34,415 nucleotides of DNA. Source: an uncultured Leucobacter sp. GTDB taxonomy: Bacteria; Actinomycetota; Actinomycetes; Actinomycetales; Microbacteriaceae. Made by a program: the position numbers and the translations under genes. The stretch covers positions 1-34,415 of the forward strand of contig CALCJF010000080.1 in the NCBI GenBank assembly GCA_937967375.1, in the 5' to 3' direction. Position 1 is the first letter of the stretch. Every line of letters starts with the position of its first letter. Of the stretch, positions 18,583 through 26,430 are shown in pieces. The notes under the pieces are model-generated. The model was given only the letters and a program-made list of their open reading frames with translations, was not told the DNA's origin and ran no database searches.

Positions 18583-19824
18583 CTAGTTTCGGCGCACCTC
18601 GGCGACCGCGGCAATCGAGCCCGCAAAGCCGGTACCCTCGAGCGCTCCAGCGACAGTGAGCGGCACCCCACGCTCTTCATCGCTCGTACCGCCGTGTTGC
18701 CCGACCATTTCGTGCACCACAGAGCCGTCGCTCGAGAGCATGAATGCCGACTGACCGCGCGCGGCGACGAGCACTTCACCGAGGCGCTCTGCTACCCCCT
18801 CGCCCATCTCCCCAAACCAGCCAGCGGCGATGGCTTCGTCGCGGGTGCCAACCCAGGCAAGCTTGCCGAGAGCGCTCTGTGCCTCGGCAGCAACCCGCTC
18901 GGCATCGGCACCTGATCGTAAGTAGAGCGAACGCATGCGCGGCTCCCCTCCGATGAACTCGACCTTGTCAGTCTCGATGAGTCGGTCGAGCAGCATGCGT
19001 TTCTCAGGAGGCACGTCGATGACCCCATGGTCTGCCGTGACGATGACGCCAACGTCACTTGGCAGGGTGCGCAACAGATCGGCGAGCGCGGCGTCGAACT
19101 GCTCGAGCCGCAGTCGCCACTTATCGCTCTGCCAGCCTTCGTGATGCGCAACCTTGTCGAGTTCGTCAACATAAAGATAGGCGAGCAAAGGATCGTCGCC
19201 GCGCGCGAGGCGCGAGGCGATACTGAAGCGATCGGCTATGGTTTGACCCCCGTGATACTCGGCGCCGGTCAGAATCGCCTCGGTGAGCCCTCCCATCGCA
19301 TGCGCTGGTCTGCCGATCGCGACGGCTCGCGCCCCGAGACGCGATGCCACGCCGAACAGCGGCTCAGACCGCTGCCAGGCACGGCGATCTTCAATGCCCG
19401 CCCAGTCTTTGAGCGTGGTGACAAGGCCTCGCTCGGGGTGCCGAATCTTGTACCCGATCAGCCCATGCGCACCGGGCAGTGTGCCGGTCGTGAGCGTCGT
19501 GAGCGCCGCGCCGGTGGTTGAGGGAATCACCGTTTCGATGCGCCGGGTCGGCAGCGAGGCGAGCATTCGAGCATGACCGGCAGCAGCCTTGAGATTTGCA
19601 TGCCCGAGCCCGTCTACGACGACCAGCACGATCGATCGCACCGAGGGCAGTCGCCCCTCAGCGATCGCCGCATGTTCTGCGGGCGATCCTCGCAGAATCT
19701 TTGCGTCGCAAAGCAGCTGAAACGGGTCGGCGCCGACCCAACTCGCCATCGAAGCGATCGCTGTCGGAAGAATCGCGGCCAGCCTCGCGCCGTTGTCGGT
19801 GGGCATCGGTAGCATGAAATCCAT
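18583..19824 (-). CDS. Alkaline phosphatase superfamily phosphodiesterase/nucleotide pyrophosphatase
   Basis: The 413-residue protein has the metal-binding layout of type I phosphodiesterase/nucleotide pyrophosphatases: Asp71 in LVVVDGLGHANL, the likely nucleophilic Thr103 or Thr104 in IPSTTGAALTTL, Asp220 in YVDELDKVAHHEG, Asp265-His266 in TADHGVIDV and a last histidine in VGQHGGTSDEE. The physiological substrate is unknown. No signal peptide is evident, so it is probably cytosolic. The ATG at 19824 gives MDFMLPMPTD; two further in-frame ATGs (19815 and 19806) are possible. It is divergent from parC, with 52 bp between the chosen starts. Confidence 0.88.
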   Translation of the reverse strand: MDFMLPMPTDNGARLAAILPTAIASMASWVGADPFQLLCDAKILRGSPAEHAAIAEGRLPSVRSIVLVVVDGLGHANLKAAAGHARMLASLPTRRIETVIPSTTGAALTTLTTGTLPGAHGLIGYKIRHPERGLVTTLKDWAGIEDRRAWQRSEPLFGVASRLGARAVAIGRPAHAMGGLTEAILTGAEYHGGQTIADRFSIASRLARGDDPLLAYLYVDELDKVAHHEGWQSDKWRLRLEQFDAALADLLRTLPSDVGVIVTADHGVIDVPPEKRMLLDRLIETDKVEFIGGEPRMRSLYLRSGADAERVAAEAQSALGKLAWVGTRDEAIAAGWFGEMGEGVAERLGEVLVAARGQSAFMLSSDGSVVHEMVGQHGGTSDEERGVPLTVAGALEGTGFAGSIAAVAEVRRN

Positions 19825-19876
19825 CGTATCCGCGCGCGCCAATCGGCGTGCACTCAGAAGGGTGTTGCACCAGATC

Positions 19877-22318
19877 GTGACCGAGCAGAAACCACTCGAA
19901 CGCATCGAAGACATCGACATCCAGTCAGAGATGGAGGCATCGTTTCTCGAGTACGCCTATTCGGTGATCTACTCGCGCGCGCTTCCCGACGCTCGTGACG
20001 GCCTGAAGCCGGTGCAGCGCCGCATTCTCTACATGATGACCGACATGGGTCTGCGCCCCGAGAAGGGGCACGTGAAGAGCGCGCGCGTCGTTGGCGAGGT
20101 CATGGGCAAGCTGCACCCGCACGGCGACTCGTCGATCTACGACGCGCTTGTGCGCCTCGCGCAATCGTTTGCGCTGCGCCTGCCGCTCGTCGATGGTCAC
20201 GGCAACTTTGGCTCGCTCGACGACGGGCCGGCCGCGTCTCGCTACACCGAAGCACGCCTCGCAGGCGCCGCCCTCGCGATGACCGGCTCGCTCGATGAAG
20301 ACGTCGTCGACTTCGTGCCGAACTACGACAATCAGCTCATGCAGCCAGAAGTGCTGCCGTCGGCGATTCCCAATCTGCTCGTTAACGGAGCCTCTGGTAT
20401 CGCCGTCGGCATGGCAACCAACCTCGCACCGCACAACCTCATCGAGGTGGTCGAGGGCGCGAAGCACCTGCTGACGCACCCTGACGCGACCGTAGAAGAC
20501 CTCATGGAGTTCGTTCCGGGGCCCGACCTGCCGGGCGGCGGCATCATCGTCGGTCTCGACGGAGTGAAAGACGCGTATCGCACCGGCCGCGGCGCTTTTC
20601 GCACCCGCGCCAAGGTGTCGGTCGAACAGCTCGGGCCCCGCCGTACCGGCTTGGTCGTCACCGAGCTCCCCTACCTGGTCGGCCCGGAGCGCGTCATTGA
20701 GAAGATCAAGCAGGGCGTCGAGGCCAAGCGGCTTTCGGGTATCAGCGACGTCGCAGACCTGACCGACCGTAAGAACGGTCTGCGACTCGTGATCACGTTG
20801 AAGACCGGGTTCAGCCCAGAGGCCGTGCTCGAGCAGCTCTACCGGGTCACCCCTCTCGAAGACTCGTTCAGCATCAACTCGGTTGCCCTGGTCGACGGGC
20901 AGCCGCAAACGCTCGGTCTGCGTGAGTTGCTGCACGTCTTCGTCGAGCACCGTCTCTCGGTGGTGCGCCGGCGCAGCGAGTACCGGCTGCGCAAACGGCG
21001 TGAGCGGTTGCACCTTGTCGAGGGCCTTCTCATCGCGATTCTCGACATCGATGAGGTGATTCAGCTCATTCGCACGAGCGATGACGCCGAATCCGCGCGG
21101 GGCCGCCTGATGCAGGTGTTCGACCTGAGCGAGGCACAGGCCGAGTACATTCTCGAACTGCGGCTGCGCCGCCTGACGAAGTTCTCGCGCGTTGAACTCG
21201 AGGCCGAGCGAGACCAGCTACAGGCCGAGATCGAGGCTCTGCTGCTTATTCTGGGTGACGACGTTCGTCTGCGCGCCGTGGTCTCCGAAGAACTCGACGA
21301 GGTGGCCGAGGCATACGGCACCCCGCGACGCACCGTGCTCACGGGCGCCGTAGCTCGCCCGGCACGCGCCGGGGCGGCAGCGGCAGCGTCGCTTGAGGTT
21401 GCAGACACGCCGTGCACCGTCTTGCTTTCTGCCACGGGCCGAGCGCTTCGGCTCGATCGAGACCCAGAGTCAGACGGCGCTTCGCCCGCACGAGGAGCCT
21501 CGCGCGCAACGAAGCACGGCGCGGTGATCGCTTCGGTCGACGGCTCGGTACGCGGTGAGCTCGGTGCGATTCTGAGTGATGGCACGCTGCACCGGTTCAC
21601 CCCCGTCGACCTTCCGCTCGTGCCCGCTGCGTCGATTGCGTTTGCCGCGGGAGTGTCTCTGGCCGCATACATCGGCGTCACCGACAAGAAGCTGCGCGTC
21701 GTCGGCATCGTCGCGCTCGAAAGCGAGACACCCGTCGGCCTCTTCACCGAGCAGGGCGTGGTGAAGCGCGTCGTGCTCACTGAACTGCCAGCTCGCCCTG
21801 AGTTCGAGGTGATCGGCCTGAAGGCAGGCGACCGGGTTGTCGCCGCCTTCCCCGCGCCCGACGGATTCGAGTTCGCCTCCGTCACGAACGACGCGCAACT
21901 GCTTCGCTTCGCCACGTCTTCTGTGCGACCCCAGGGTCGCCCCGCTGGCGGCATGGCCGGCATGAAGCTCGGTGCCAACGCGCGAGTGATCTTCGCGACC
22001 GCAGTCGCCGCAGATGCCACAGCCCAGGTGGTCACGGTTGCAGATAGCTCACTCACGCTGCCCGGCACCGACGTTGCCACCGCAAAGGTAAGTGACTGGG
22101 CCGAGTTCCCGGCAAAGGGCCGGGCGACCGGTGGCGTACGCGCGCAGCGCTTCTTGAAAGGCGAAGACCAACTGTCTTGCGCGTGGGTCGGCACGGGCGA
22201 ACCGCGGGCTCTGGCGGCAGACGGGTCGGCGCGTAAGCTGCCCACCGAGCTCGGCCGCAGAGACGGGTCCGGTGTTCCGATCGACGGAGCGGCCGCCTAC
22301 GTCGGCGTGGCCCCGTAG
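19877..22318 (+). CDS. parC: DNA topoisomerase IV subunit A
   Basis: This is the DNA-cleaving subunit of topoisomerase IV, which decatenates daughter chromosomes. The GyrA/ParC core is complete: the DARDGLKPVQRRILY motif, the quinolone-target region GKLHPHGDSSIYDALVR, and the active-site tyrosine in AASRYTEARL. With the GTG at 19877 as start that tyrosine is residue 123, close to Tyr120/122 of E. coli ParC and GyrA, which supports this start; GTG 19862 is an alternative. The C-terminal beta-propeller part (about residue 490 on) lacks an obvious GyrA box (QRRGGRG), fitting ParC rather than GyrA. Its partner parE lies on the opposite strand 1.6 kb downstream. Confidence 0.93.
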   Translation: MTEQKPLERIEDIDIQSEMEASFLEYAYSVIYSRALPDARDGLKPVQRRILYMMTDMGLRPEKGHVKSARVVGEVMGKLHPHGDSSIYDALVRLAQSFALRLPLVDGHGNFGSLDDGPAASRYTEARLAGAALAMTGSLDEDVVDFVPNYDNQLMQPEVLPSAIPNLLVNGASGIAVGMATNLAPHNLIEVVEGAKHLLTHPDATVEDLMEFVPGPDLPGGGIIVGLDGVKDAYRTGRGAFRTRAKVSVEQLGPRRTGLVVTELPYLVGPERVIEKIKQGVEAKRLSGISDVADLTDRKNGLRLVITLKTGFSPEAVLEQLYRVTPLEDSFSINSVALVDGQPQTLGLRELLHVFVEHRLSVVRRRSEYRLRKRRERLHLVEGLLIAILDIDEVIQLIRTSDDAESARGRLMQVFDLSEAQAEYILELRLRRLTKFSRVELEAERDQLQAEIEALLLILGDDVRLRAVVSEELDEVAEAYGTPRRTVLTGAVARPARAGAAAAASLEVADTPCTVLLSATGRALRLDRDPESDGASPARGASRATKHGAVIASVDGSVRGELGAILSDGTLHRFTPVDLPLVPAASIAFAAGVSLAAYIGVTDKKLRVVGIVALESETPVGLFTEQGVVKRVVLTELPARPEFEVIGLKAGDRVVAAFPAPDGFEFASVTNDAQLLRFATSSVRPQGRPAGGMAGMKLGANARVIFATAVAADATAQVVTVADSSLTLPGTDVATAKVSDWAEFPAKGRATGGVRAQRFLKGEDQLSCAWVGTGEPRALAADGSARKLPTELGRRDGSGVPIDGAAAYVGVAP

Positions 22319-22324
22319 GCGGCC
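22291..22324 (+). terminator. Hairpin terminator built across the parC stop codon
   Basis: GGCCGCCTACG (22291-22301) pairs perfectly with CGTAGGCGGCC (22314-22324) around a 12-nt loop. The TAG stop codon (22316-22318) is inside the right arm, so coding sequence and terminator overlap. There is no U tract. Confidence 0.6.
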
Positions 22325-22475
22325 TAGGCGGCCGAGCTCACGCCTCTGATTGGCGCCCCGCGTCTAGCCTGCCGGCGTCTCCAACTCAGGACCCCGTCGC
22401 CTCGCCTGCGAGTCTCTAGCCCGAGACCAACCCAGCAACCTCGCCTCGTCTAGTGCCACTCGCGCCCCGACCAAA

Positions 22476-22544
22476 AGTTTGCGGGTCACAAACTGTCGGC
22501 ATTGGCACGGTTCAAGACAGTTTGTGACCCCAATCTTGCAAACT
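22476..22544. repeat. Long inverted repeat left of the endonuclease gene
   Basis: GGGTCACAAACTGTC (22483-22497) pairs perfectly with its complement at 22516-22530 around an 18-nt loop. The stem can extend, past a 7-nt bulge, through AGTTTGC (22476-22482) and GCAAACT (22538-22544). The rest of the parC-endonuclease gap, 22325-22475, shows no gene or motif I can define. Confidence 0.8.
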
Positions 22545-22581
22545 AGTGCACTACCGTCAGCTAGTCGTGCAACTCAATACG

Positions 22582-23571
22582 TCATTTGCTTTGCAACCAC
22601 CCCTGCTTTACTAGCAGCTCGACAGTGTCGCTGCGCAACTGACCGGGCCTTCGATAGAGCAAATCGGCGGTGACCCGCACCACTTCCCATCCGGCTTTTC
22701 TGTAGTCGCGATATTTCTGCAGATCACGATTCCATTGCGCAGTATCTGTACGGTGGTGATCCCCTTCATATTCTTGCGCCAAGCGAAACTCCGGCCACGC
22801 AATTTCGCTGCAACCAAGCAATCTGCCAGCCGAGTCGCGCACGTCGTAATCAAGCTGAGGATCTGGGAGGTGCCACTCGGCAAGCGTGAGCCTGAGTTGA
22901 CTCTCTGGCGCGGACGCACTTTGGGTTGATAACCAGCTAGTCATCTCAGCAAGCAGGTTTCTCCCTCGACGTCTTGGCATCGTGGCGAGAAGCTTCATTT
23001 GCTCGAGAGTGGAGTGCGGCTTGCGTATTAGACGCTGGGTGCCAGGAAAACGCGGACGGTGTATTGCCCCATCCCCCAACGCAATACCGTCCTTCCAAGA
23101 TAGTCGAGGCGCAAGCATGCACCACGTGCTCGCAGCATCAGTAACGGGAAAGCCGTTGTGGTGAGTGACTCGAACGTACTTGGGATCGATGCGCGTGCAT
23201 CGTACGCCGTCAAGTCGGAGAGCGCGCCCTGGTGAGAACCGAACCACTTCGAGAGTGCCATCAGAGGTGATGGGCGTCGGAATGTCCCAGATAGCAGCTG
23301 CCGTTCGACCGCTGAAGAAGGTATCTGAAGGAAGCCTCTGCATAAGAGTCGCCGCAAGTTCGAGCTGACGGTGTCTCCAGAGTTCGTACCTTGAATGCGG
23401 CCGTGCCAAGTTGTTTGAGCCCCCATGATCGCGTCGTCGATAAGTGCCGTAGAACGGATGCTCGAGATCTGCACCACGCAATCGCGACCCGCTCACGCCG
23501 AGATCGGTGGCGGCTTTCGTGGTGAACCGAGCACCAAGCTCGGGTGGCAACGGAAAGGGGCTTCGTGTCAT
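22582..23571 (-). CDS. DUF559 (Vsr-like) endonuclease-domain protein
   Basis: The 329-residue product has an N-terminal winged-helix-like segment (AATDLGVSGSRLRGADL, then a GTYRR motif), a middle domain with SGRTAAAIWDIPTP, and a C-terminal DUF559 domain (about 230-329) of the PD-(D/E)xK nuclease type: EYEGDHHR, then WNRDLQKYRDYRKAGWEVVRV. The architecture resembles AbiEi-antitoxin-like/DUF559 proteins that are abundant and variable in Microbacteriaceae; the substrate is unknown. ATG 23571 is the only convincing start, although AGAGGA lies directly against it and inside a hairpin. The segment looks less GC-rich than its neighbours and is flanked by related repeats, suggesting recent acquisition. 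Confidence 0.78.
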   Translation of the reverse strand: MTRSPFPLPPELGARFTTKAATDLGVSGSRLRGADLEHPFYGTYRRRDHGGSNNLARPHSRYELWRHRQLELAATLMQRLPSDTFFSGRTAAAIWDIPTPITSDGTLEVVRFSPGRALRLDGVRCTRIDPKYVRVTHHNGFPVTDAASTWCMLAPRLSWKDGIALGDGAIHRPRFPGTQRLIRKPHSTLEQMKLLATMPRRRGRNLLAEMTSWLSTQSASAPESQLRLTLAEWHLPDPQLDYDVRDSAGRLLGCSEIAWPEFRLAQEYEGDHHRTDTAQWNRDLQKYRDYRKAGWEVVRVTADLLYRRPGQLRSDTVELLVKQGWLQSK

Positions 23572-23596
23572 TCCTCTAGCATCGGTGCTAGAGGAA
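23571..23596 (-). promoter_or_regulatory. Perfect hairpin covering the ribosome binding site of the endonuclease gene
   Basis: TTCCTCTAGCA (23571-23581) pairs with TGCTAGAGGAA (23586-23596) around a 4-nt loop. On the minus strand the AGAGGA next to the ATG is in the 3' arm, so the fold would hide the ribosome binding site. It could equally be a protein operator. Confidence 0.55.
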
Positions 23597-23693
23597 GCCT
23601 GAAAGGACCAGATCGCAACTTCTGTGGAGAACCCCCGACAACTCGCTCCTGTGAGCGACAAACGGCTCCATCTTTACCGCAGGTTCCTGGGTC

Positions 23694-23753
23694 GTTTGCG
23701 GGTCGCAGGATGCAACGATCCTGCCTTTTTCTCACCTTCTGTGACCCTCAAAC
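23694..23753. repeat. Inverted repeat with internal terminator-like hairpin, related to the one at 22476
   Basis: GTTTGCGGGTCGCA (23694-23707) and the complement of 23740-23753 match at 12 of 14 positions. The same 14-mer occurs, with one change, at 22477-22490 in the same orientation. Inside, GCAGGAT (23705-23711) pairs with ATCCTGC (23718-23724) and is followed by TTTTT, an intrinsic terminator shape for plus-strand transcription, though no plus-strand gene ends here. Confidence 0.65.
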
Positions 23754-23757
23754 TTCG

Positions 23758-23877
23758 GGTGGTCGAGGGGTCGGGTGGTCGGGTGGTCGGGTGGTAGAGG
23801 GGTCCAGAGGTCGAGGGATCGAGGGATCGGGTGGTCGAGTGGTCGAGGGATCAGGAAGTTAGAGAGTTAGGAAGGCA
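23758..23877 (+). repeat. Degenerate 8-bp tandem array, G-rich on the plus strand
   Basis: About fifteen octamers follow without break, for example GGTGGTCG (four exact copies), AGGGATCG (two), AGTGGTCG and AGGGGTCG, drifting at the right end. Runs of three to four G separated by 2-7 bases between 23757 and 23800 meet the usual pattern for a G-quadruplex. It lies in the gap between the endonuclease gene and the 3' end of parE, where I see no gene. Confidence 0.8.
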
Positions 23878-23898
23878 GGCGCCAGCCACCAGCCAGTT

Positions 23899-25992
23899 CT
23901 ATGCGTCGATGCGCTCGCGATCGAGGTCGTCAGCATTCTCGATGATGAACTCCTTGCGCGGAGCCACGTCGCCACCCATCAGCAGCTCGAACACCTGCGA
24001 AGCGTCGTGCGCGTCTTTCAACTGCACGCGGCGAAGCGTGCGGTGCTCACGATCCATGGTCGTCTCTGCCAGCTGGTCGGCGTCCATCTCACCAAGGCCC
24101 TTGTAGCGCTGAATCGGCTCGACGTACTTCTTGCCCCGGCGACGCAGGTCTGCGAGCAGAGTCTGCAACTCTTTCTCACTGTAGGTGTAGATCACGTCGT
24201 TCGGTTTGCGCCCCGCGTTCTGTACGATCACGCGGTGCAACGGTGGGACTGCGGCGTAGACCCGACCAGCTTCGAGCATGGGGCGCATGTAGCGGAAGAA
24301 CAGCGTCAACAGCAGCGTGCGAATGTGGGCGCCGTCGACATCGGCGTCGCTCATGAGAATGACTTTGCCGTATCGAGCGGAATCTATGTCGAAGTCGCGC
24401 CCCGAGCCAGCGCCAATCACCTTGATGATCGAGCTGCACTCGGTGTTGCTGAGCATTTCTGCGACCGAGGCTTTCTGCACATTCAAGATCTTGCCTCGAA
24501 TCGGCAGCAGCGCCTGAAACTCACTATCGCGCGCGGGACGCGCGGTTCCGAGTGCGCTGTCGCCCTCCACGATGAAGAGTTCGGTCTCGGCTACGTCACG
24601 CGATCGGCAGTCGATGAGCTTCGCCGGGAGCGACGAACTCTCGAGTGAACTCTTGCGCCTGGCCGTGTCACGTTGCGCACGGAGTGCGATGCGCGACTTC
24701 ATCTCGGCGACCATCTTCTCGAGCAGCGTAGCGGCCTGCGCCTTCTCGTCTCGCTTAGTCGAGGCGTATCGCTCTTCGAGACCCTTCGCCACAGCTTTTG
24801 CGACGATCTGACGCACTGCAGCAGTGCCGAGCACCTCTTTCGTCTGCCCCTCGAACTGCGGTTCGGGCACACGCACAGTGACGACCGCGGTGAGGCCGGT
24901 GAGAATATCGTCTTTCTCGGGCCTATCGCTGCCAGCCTTCAGCTTGCGCGCGTTCTGCTCGATCTGCTTGCGGAAGAACTTGGTGAGCCCCTGCTCGAAG
25001 CCGCTCAGGTGCGTGCCGCCCTTGGGCGTCGCGATAATGTTCACGAAACTCTGAATCTCGGTGTCGTACCCCGAACCCCAGCGCATCGCGATGTCAACCT
25101 CGCAACGGCGCTCGACCTCTCGCGATACGAGGCCACCAGATTTTTCGTCCATCACGGGCACGGTTTCAGTGAATGTGCCCTCGTCGGTCACGCGCCAGGT
25201 CGAGGTCAGCGCCGCGTCTACGGCGAGGTAATCGACGAACTCACTGATGCCGCCTTCGTATTGAAAGCGATGGATCGGCGCCTCACCCGATTCACCGAGA
25301 GACTCGGTGCGCTCGTCACGAATCTCGATCGCGAGGCCGGGCACGAGAAACGCCGTCTGACGGGCTCGCGCGACTAGCGACTCGGGCTCGAAGCGTGCGG
25401 TCGAGAGAAAGATCTGCGGATCGGCCCAGTAGCGCACCCGCGTGCCGGTCACACCCTTTTTGACCTTGCCGATCTCGCGCAGCGTCGAGGCGTCTTCGAA
25501 CGGCGTGAACTTGCTGTCGGGGCTGTCGCCGGAAAACACTCCCGGCTCACCGTGACGAAATGACATCGCCCAGGTCTTGCCGTCGCGATCGACTTCGACG
25601 TCAAGACGAGACGAGAGCGCATTGACCACCGATGCGCCGACACCGTGCAGGCCGCCCGAGGATGCATAGCCGCCGCCGCCGAACTTGCCACCGGCGTGCA
25701 GCTTCGTGAAGACCAGTTCGACACCGGTCAGCCCGCTCTTTGGCTCGACGTCGACTGGAACACCGCGGCCGCGGTCGCTCACCGTGACGCTGCCGTCCGC
25801 GTGCAGCTGAATGCCGATCTCTTCGCCATAGCCGGCAAGCGCCTCGTCGACCGAGTTGTCGATGATCTCCCAGAGGCAGTGCATCAGCCCGCGGGAGTCG
25901 GTCGTGCCGATGTACATGCCCGGGCGTTTGCGTACGGCCTCAAGACCTTCAAGCACAGTGAGGTGGCGTGCGGAATAGCTCGACTCTGCCAA
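23899..25992 (-). CDS. parE: DNA topoisomerase IV subunit B
   Basis: This is the ATPase subunit of topoisomerase IV, working with ParC. The 697-residue protein has the GHKL ATPase domain (GLEAVRKRPGMYIG, WEIIDNSVDEALAG, GLHGVGASVVNALS), the transducer domain, and the TOPRIM domain with FIVEGDSALGTARPARDSEF, LPIRGKILNVQKA and the metal-binding DADVDGAHIRTL, ending with QRYKGLGEMDADQL. The EGDSALG form (rather than EGDSAGG) is what I expect for actinobacterial ParE rather than GyrB. It starts with TTG 25992; AAAGGGG lies 8 nt upstream. It converges on parC, with the endonuclease insert between them. Confidence 0.95.
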   Translation of the reverse strand: MAESSYSARHLTVLEGLEAVRKRPGMYIGTTDSRGLMHCLWEIIDNSVDEALAGYGEEIGIQLHADGSVTVSDRGRGVPVDVEPKSGLTGVELVFTKLHAGGKFGGGGYASSGGLHGVGASVVNALSSRLDVEVDRDGKTWAMSFRHGEPGVFSGDSPDSKFTPFEDASTLREIGKVKKGVTGTRVRYWADPQIFLSTARFEPESLVARARQTAFLVPGLAIEIRDERTESLGESGEAPIHRFQYEGGISEFVDYLAVDAALTSTWRVTDEGTFTETVPVMDEKSGGLVSREVERRCEVDIAMRWGSGYDTEIQSFVNIIATPKGGTHLSGFEQGLTKFFRKQIEQNARKLKAGSDRPEKDDILTGLTAVVTVRVPEPQFEGQTKEVLGTAAVRQIVAKAVAKGLEERYASTKRDEKAQAATLLEKMVAEMKSRIALRAQRDTARRKSSLESSSLPAKLIDCRSRDVAETELFIVEGDSALGTARPARDSEFQALLPIRGKILNVQKASVAEMLSNTECSSIIKVIGAGSGRDFDIDSARYGKVILMSDADVDGAHIRTLLLTLFFRYMRPMLEAGRVYAAVPPLHRVIVQNAGRKPNDVIYTYSEKELQTLLADLRRRGKKYVEPIQRYKGLGEMDADQLAETTMDREHRTLRRVQLKDAHDASQVFELLMGGDVAPRKEFIIENADDLDRERIDA

Positions 25993-26205
25993 GACGGCGG
26001 CCCCTTTCTAGCGTGACCTGTTAACCCTAGAACGAACCGCAGACATCGACGTCGAAACGCGCCGCCGAACGTCACACCCGGCTGGCTACGCGGTCAGCGA
26101 AACATGGCGGCGCTACGAACAAACTCCAGGTAAACGTGGTTTGATTGAGGCACGAAGTGAAAACGGGCAACTGACTCGGTTTCAGATGAGATGAGGGAGG
26201 CAGCC

Positions 26206-26430
26206 ATGACCACGCTGGAACAGGATCGCGCAGAGACCACCGCTGCAGATCGCCCCATCACCGGCCTCGACCGTTGCGACAGCTGTGGCGCCCAGGCCTA
26301 CGTGCGAGTGGTGCTCGGCGGCAGCGAACTGCTCTTCTGCGGGCACCATGCGAAGAAGCACGAGGCGAAGCTGCGCCCGATGGCAGAGGTGTGGCACGAC
26401 GAGACCTCGCGCCTCGTGGACGCTCGGTGA
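26206..26430 (+). CDS. DUF7455 family small zinc-binding protein
   Basis: The 74-residue product has LDRCDSCGAQAYVRVV followed by LLFCGHHAKKHE, a CxxC...CxHH pattern that should bind one zinc ion. This matches the actinobacterial DUF7455 family often found near parE and sigA, as here. The function is unknown. ATG 26206 is the start because GGGAGG lies about 6 nt upstream; an ATG five codons earlier lacks a site. The stop codon overlaps the GTG start of the ATP-grasp gene (GTGA). The 213-bp gap to the divergent parE should hold both promoters; it contains the palindrome TCGACGTCGA at 26046-26055. Confidence 0.88.
   Translation: MTTLEQDRAETTAADRPITGLDRCDSCGAQAYVRVVLGGSELLFCGHHAKKHEAKLRPMAEVWHDETSRLVDAR

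Noticed and set aside
23571..23661. TTG at 23661 as the start of the endonuclease gene
   Set aside because: The extra 30 residues show no conservation pattern and there is no ribosome binding site; family-like sequence begins after ATG 23571.
23425..23862. 145-codon plus-strand frame ending in Gly/Arg/Val repeats
   Set aside because: The repeats are only the translation of the 8-bp DNA array, and the frame is antisense to the start of the endonuclease gene.
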